Below are positions 43,051 through 43,851 of a stretch of 43,851 nucleotides of DNA, piece after piece (the stretch's first letter is position 1; each line of letters begins with the position of its first letter). Both the position numbers and the translations under genes were made by a program. Below the pieces are notes generated by a model. That model was not told the origin of the DNA and made no database searches. It saw nothing but the letters and a program-made list of their open reading frames with translations. Source of the stretch: Verrucomicrobiota bacterium (GTDB lineage: Bacteria; Verrucomicrobiota; Verrucomicrobiia; JABWAM01); the NCBI GenBank assembly GCA_016198745.1, contig JACQHZ010000112.1, forward strand, positions 1 to 43,851, read 5' to 3'.

Positions 43051-43738
43051 GTGACCATCACCCCTAAGGAAGACCTCGGCAGCCGGCGGGGGATGGTAGC
43101 CGCTTTGACCGATCGCATGCAGCGCCACCGCCGCGATGGTCTTGCGCAATGGATGGGCAATACGCGGAAAACCCGGCAGAAACGCCGCGAACTTCTGGCG
43201 CAACTGAACTACAGTCCGCCGCCAGTTCCCTTTCGTCCACAAGTTCTGCGCGAAGAACGATTCCCGCAATTTTCACGAACAACCTATCGCTTGCGGATCA
43301 ATCCGGACGACGAAACGGAAGCCGTCCTTTACCTGCCGCGTGGCGCCTCGCGCACCCGCCCGGCACCGGTGCTTCTCGGCATTCATGAACACGGCGGCCA
43401 GCGTCCGGGTCTGTTGGTCGGGCGACCTCGGCGACATGCTGCGCCGCGACGGGCCGCGCGCGCTTGGCGTGAATTTTTTGCTCCCGGGCGTCAATGCCGA
43501 ATGTCATGTCCCCGAACTGGTCGCGCTCTCCGAGCCGGGCGCCGTTCTGATCATCAACGGAAAACAGGACGGCCTCTATCCCTGGGCCGCCCAGGAGAAG
43601 ACGCGGCGCGAAATCCTGCGCGTGGCGGCGAGACAGGGGCGCCGCAATCGCGTGCGATGGATTTACTTCGACGGCCCTCATTGTTTTCATCCGCCGCAAC
43701 AAATGGAGGCGCTGCGGTTTTTTCAGGAGTTTCTTTGA
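43051..43738 (+). pseudogene. Alpha/beta hydrolase with internal deletion and frameshift
   Basis: The first part (GTG at 43051 or ATG at 43093, to about 43400) codes RELLAQLNYSPPPVPFRP, then EAVLYLPRGASRTRPAPVLL and GIHEHGGQ, the oxyanion loop of an acyl esterase. The second part, in another frame to the TGA at 43736-43738, codes VCWSGDLGDML, VNFLLPGVNAECHVPE, VLIINGKQDGLYPW and FDGPHCFHPPQQM, the acid and His regions. The Ser-containing centre (about 100-150 residues) is missing and the frame changes near 43400. A normal relative of about 330-380 aa was present in an ancestor. Confidence 0.8.
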
Positions 43739-43851
43739 CGGGTAATACAGCGACCGCGGTGACCCGCGCTGGAATTCATGGGCGGCATTTTATCCGCACC
43801 CGCCTGCCAATCTGCCGGCAGGGATTGACGCAGATTTTCGGACTTCAAAAG
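43739..43851. other. Right-end intergenic sequence
   Basis: No ORF is supported. A GGCAGGC-type palindrome (CCTGCC...GGCAGG, about 43811-43830) lies here, as elsewhere in gaps of the window. Confidence 0.5.

Overview
This 43.9-kb, GC-rich window most resembles a Verrucomicrobiota (Limisphaerales/Pedosphaera-like) or related PVC-superphylum genome. That is an inference. It rests on three pseudopilins of the PVC type with a C-terminal H-X8/9-D[GS] motif, three uroporphyrinogen-decarboxylase-like proteins, several very large secreted glycan-active proteins (DUF4091, DUF4838, DUF6067, heparinase-like) and many small palindromic dispersed repeats of the CAGGCATCTTGCCTG and GGCAGGC kinds. I see no rRNA, tRNA, CRISPR array, transposase or replication origin.

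Layout. Positions 201-15237 (minus strand) hold a glycan-degradation block. In transcription order it is a pseudopilin, two URO-D-like proteins, a sugar-phosphate isomerase-like TIM barrel, a DUF4838 protein, an unknown secreted protein, a DUF4091 protein and a heparinase-like protein fused to a beta-propeller. A LacI-family regulator (15440-16489) lies just upstream, with a good promoter and paired operator-like sites, and diverges from a DppA-type (M55) D-aminopeptidase (16627-17424). From 38922 down to 17615 the minus strand is a nearly continuous gene train, with junctions that are often 4-bp ATGA overlaps. In order: pseudopilin, LamG-CBM9-DUF6067 protein, alpha/beta hydrolase, URO-D-like protein, enolase-superfamily sugar-acid dehydratase, DHDPS-like aldolase, SDR dehydrogenase, a gutted beta-galactosidase, a second LamG-CBM9-DUF6067 protein, an esterase stub, a DUF5107-TPR protein, an alcohol dehydrogenase stub, two amidohydrolases and a TIM-barrel-like protein. 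An AraC-family regulator (39020-39904) diverges from its head. The right end (39905-43851) holds small fragments, a small lipoprotein, an interrupted oxidoreductase, a PL22-like beta-propeller, a third pseudopilin and a broken alpha/beta hydrolase.

Function. Together the genes suggest regulated breakdown of an acidic, perhaps acylated polysaccharide: secreted CBM/LamG proteins and an esterase outside, then dehydratase, aldolase and SDR steps inside. The substrate cannot be read from sequence.

The least expected feature is remodelling. At least five genes are stubs or carry internal deletions, several ending exactly where the next gene begins with stop/start coupling intact. Three kinds of transposase-less, terminal-inverted-repeat elements and an in-frame GGCAGGC palindrome family have entered gene starts and coding sequences.
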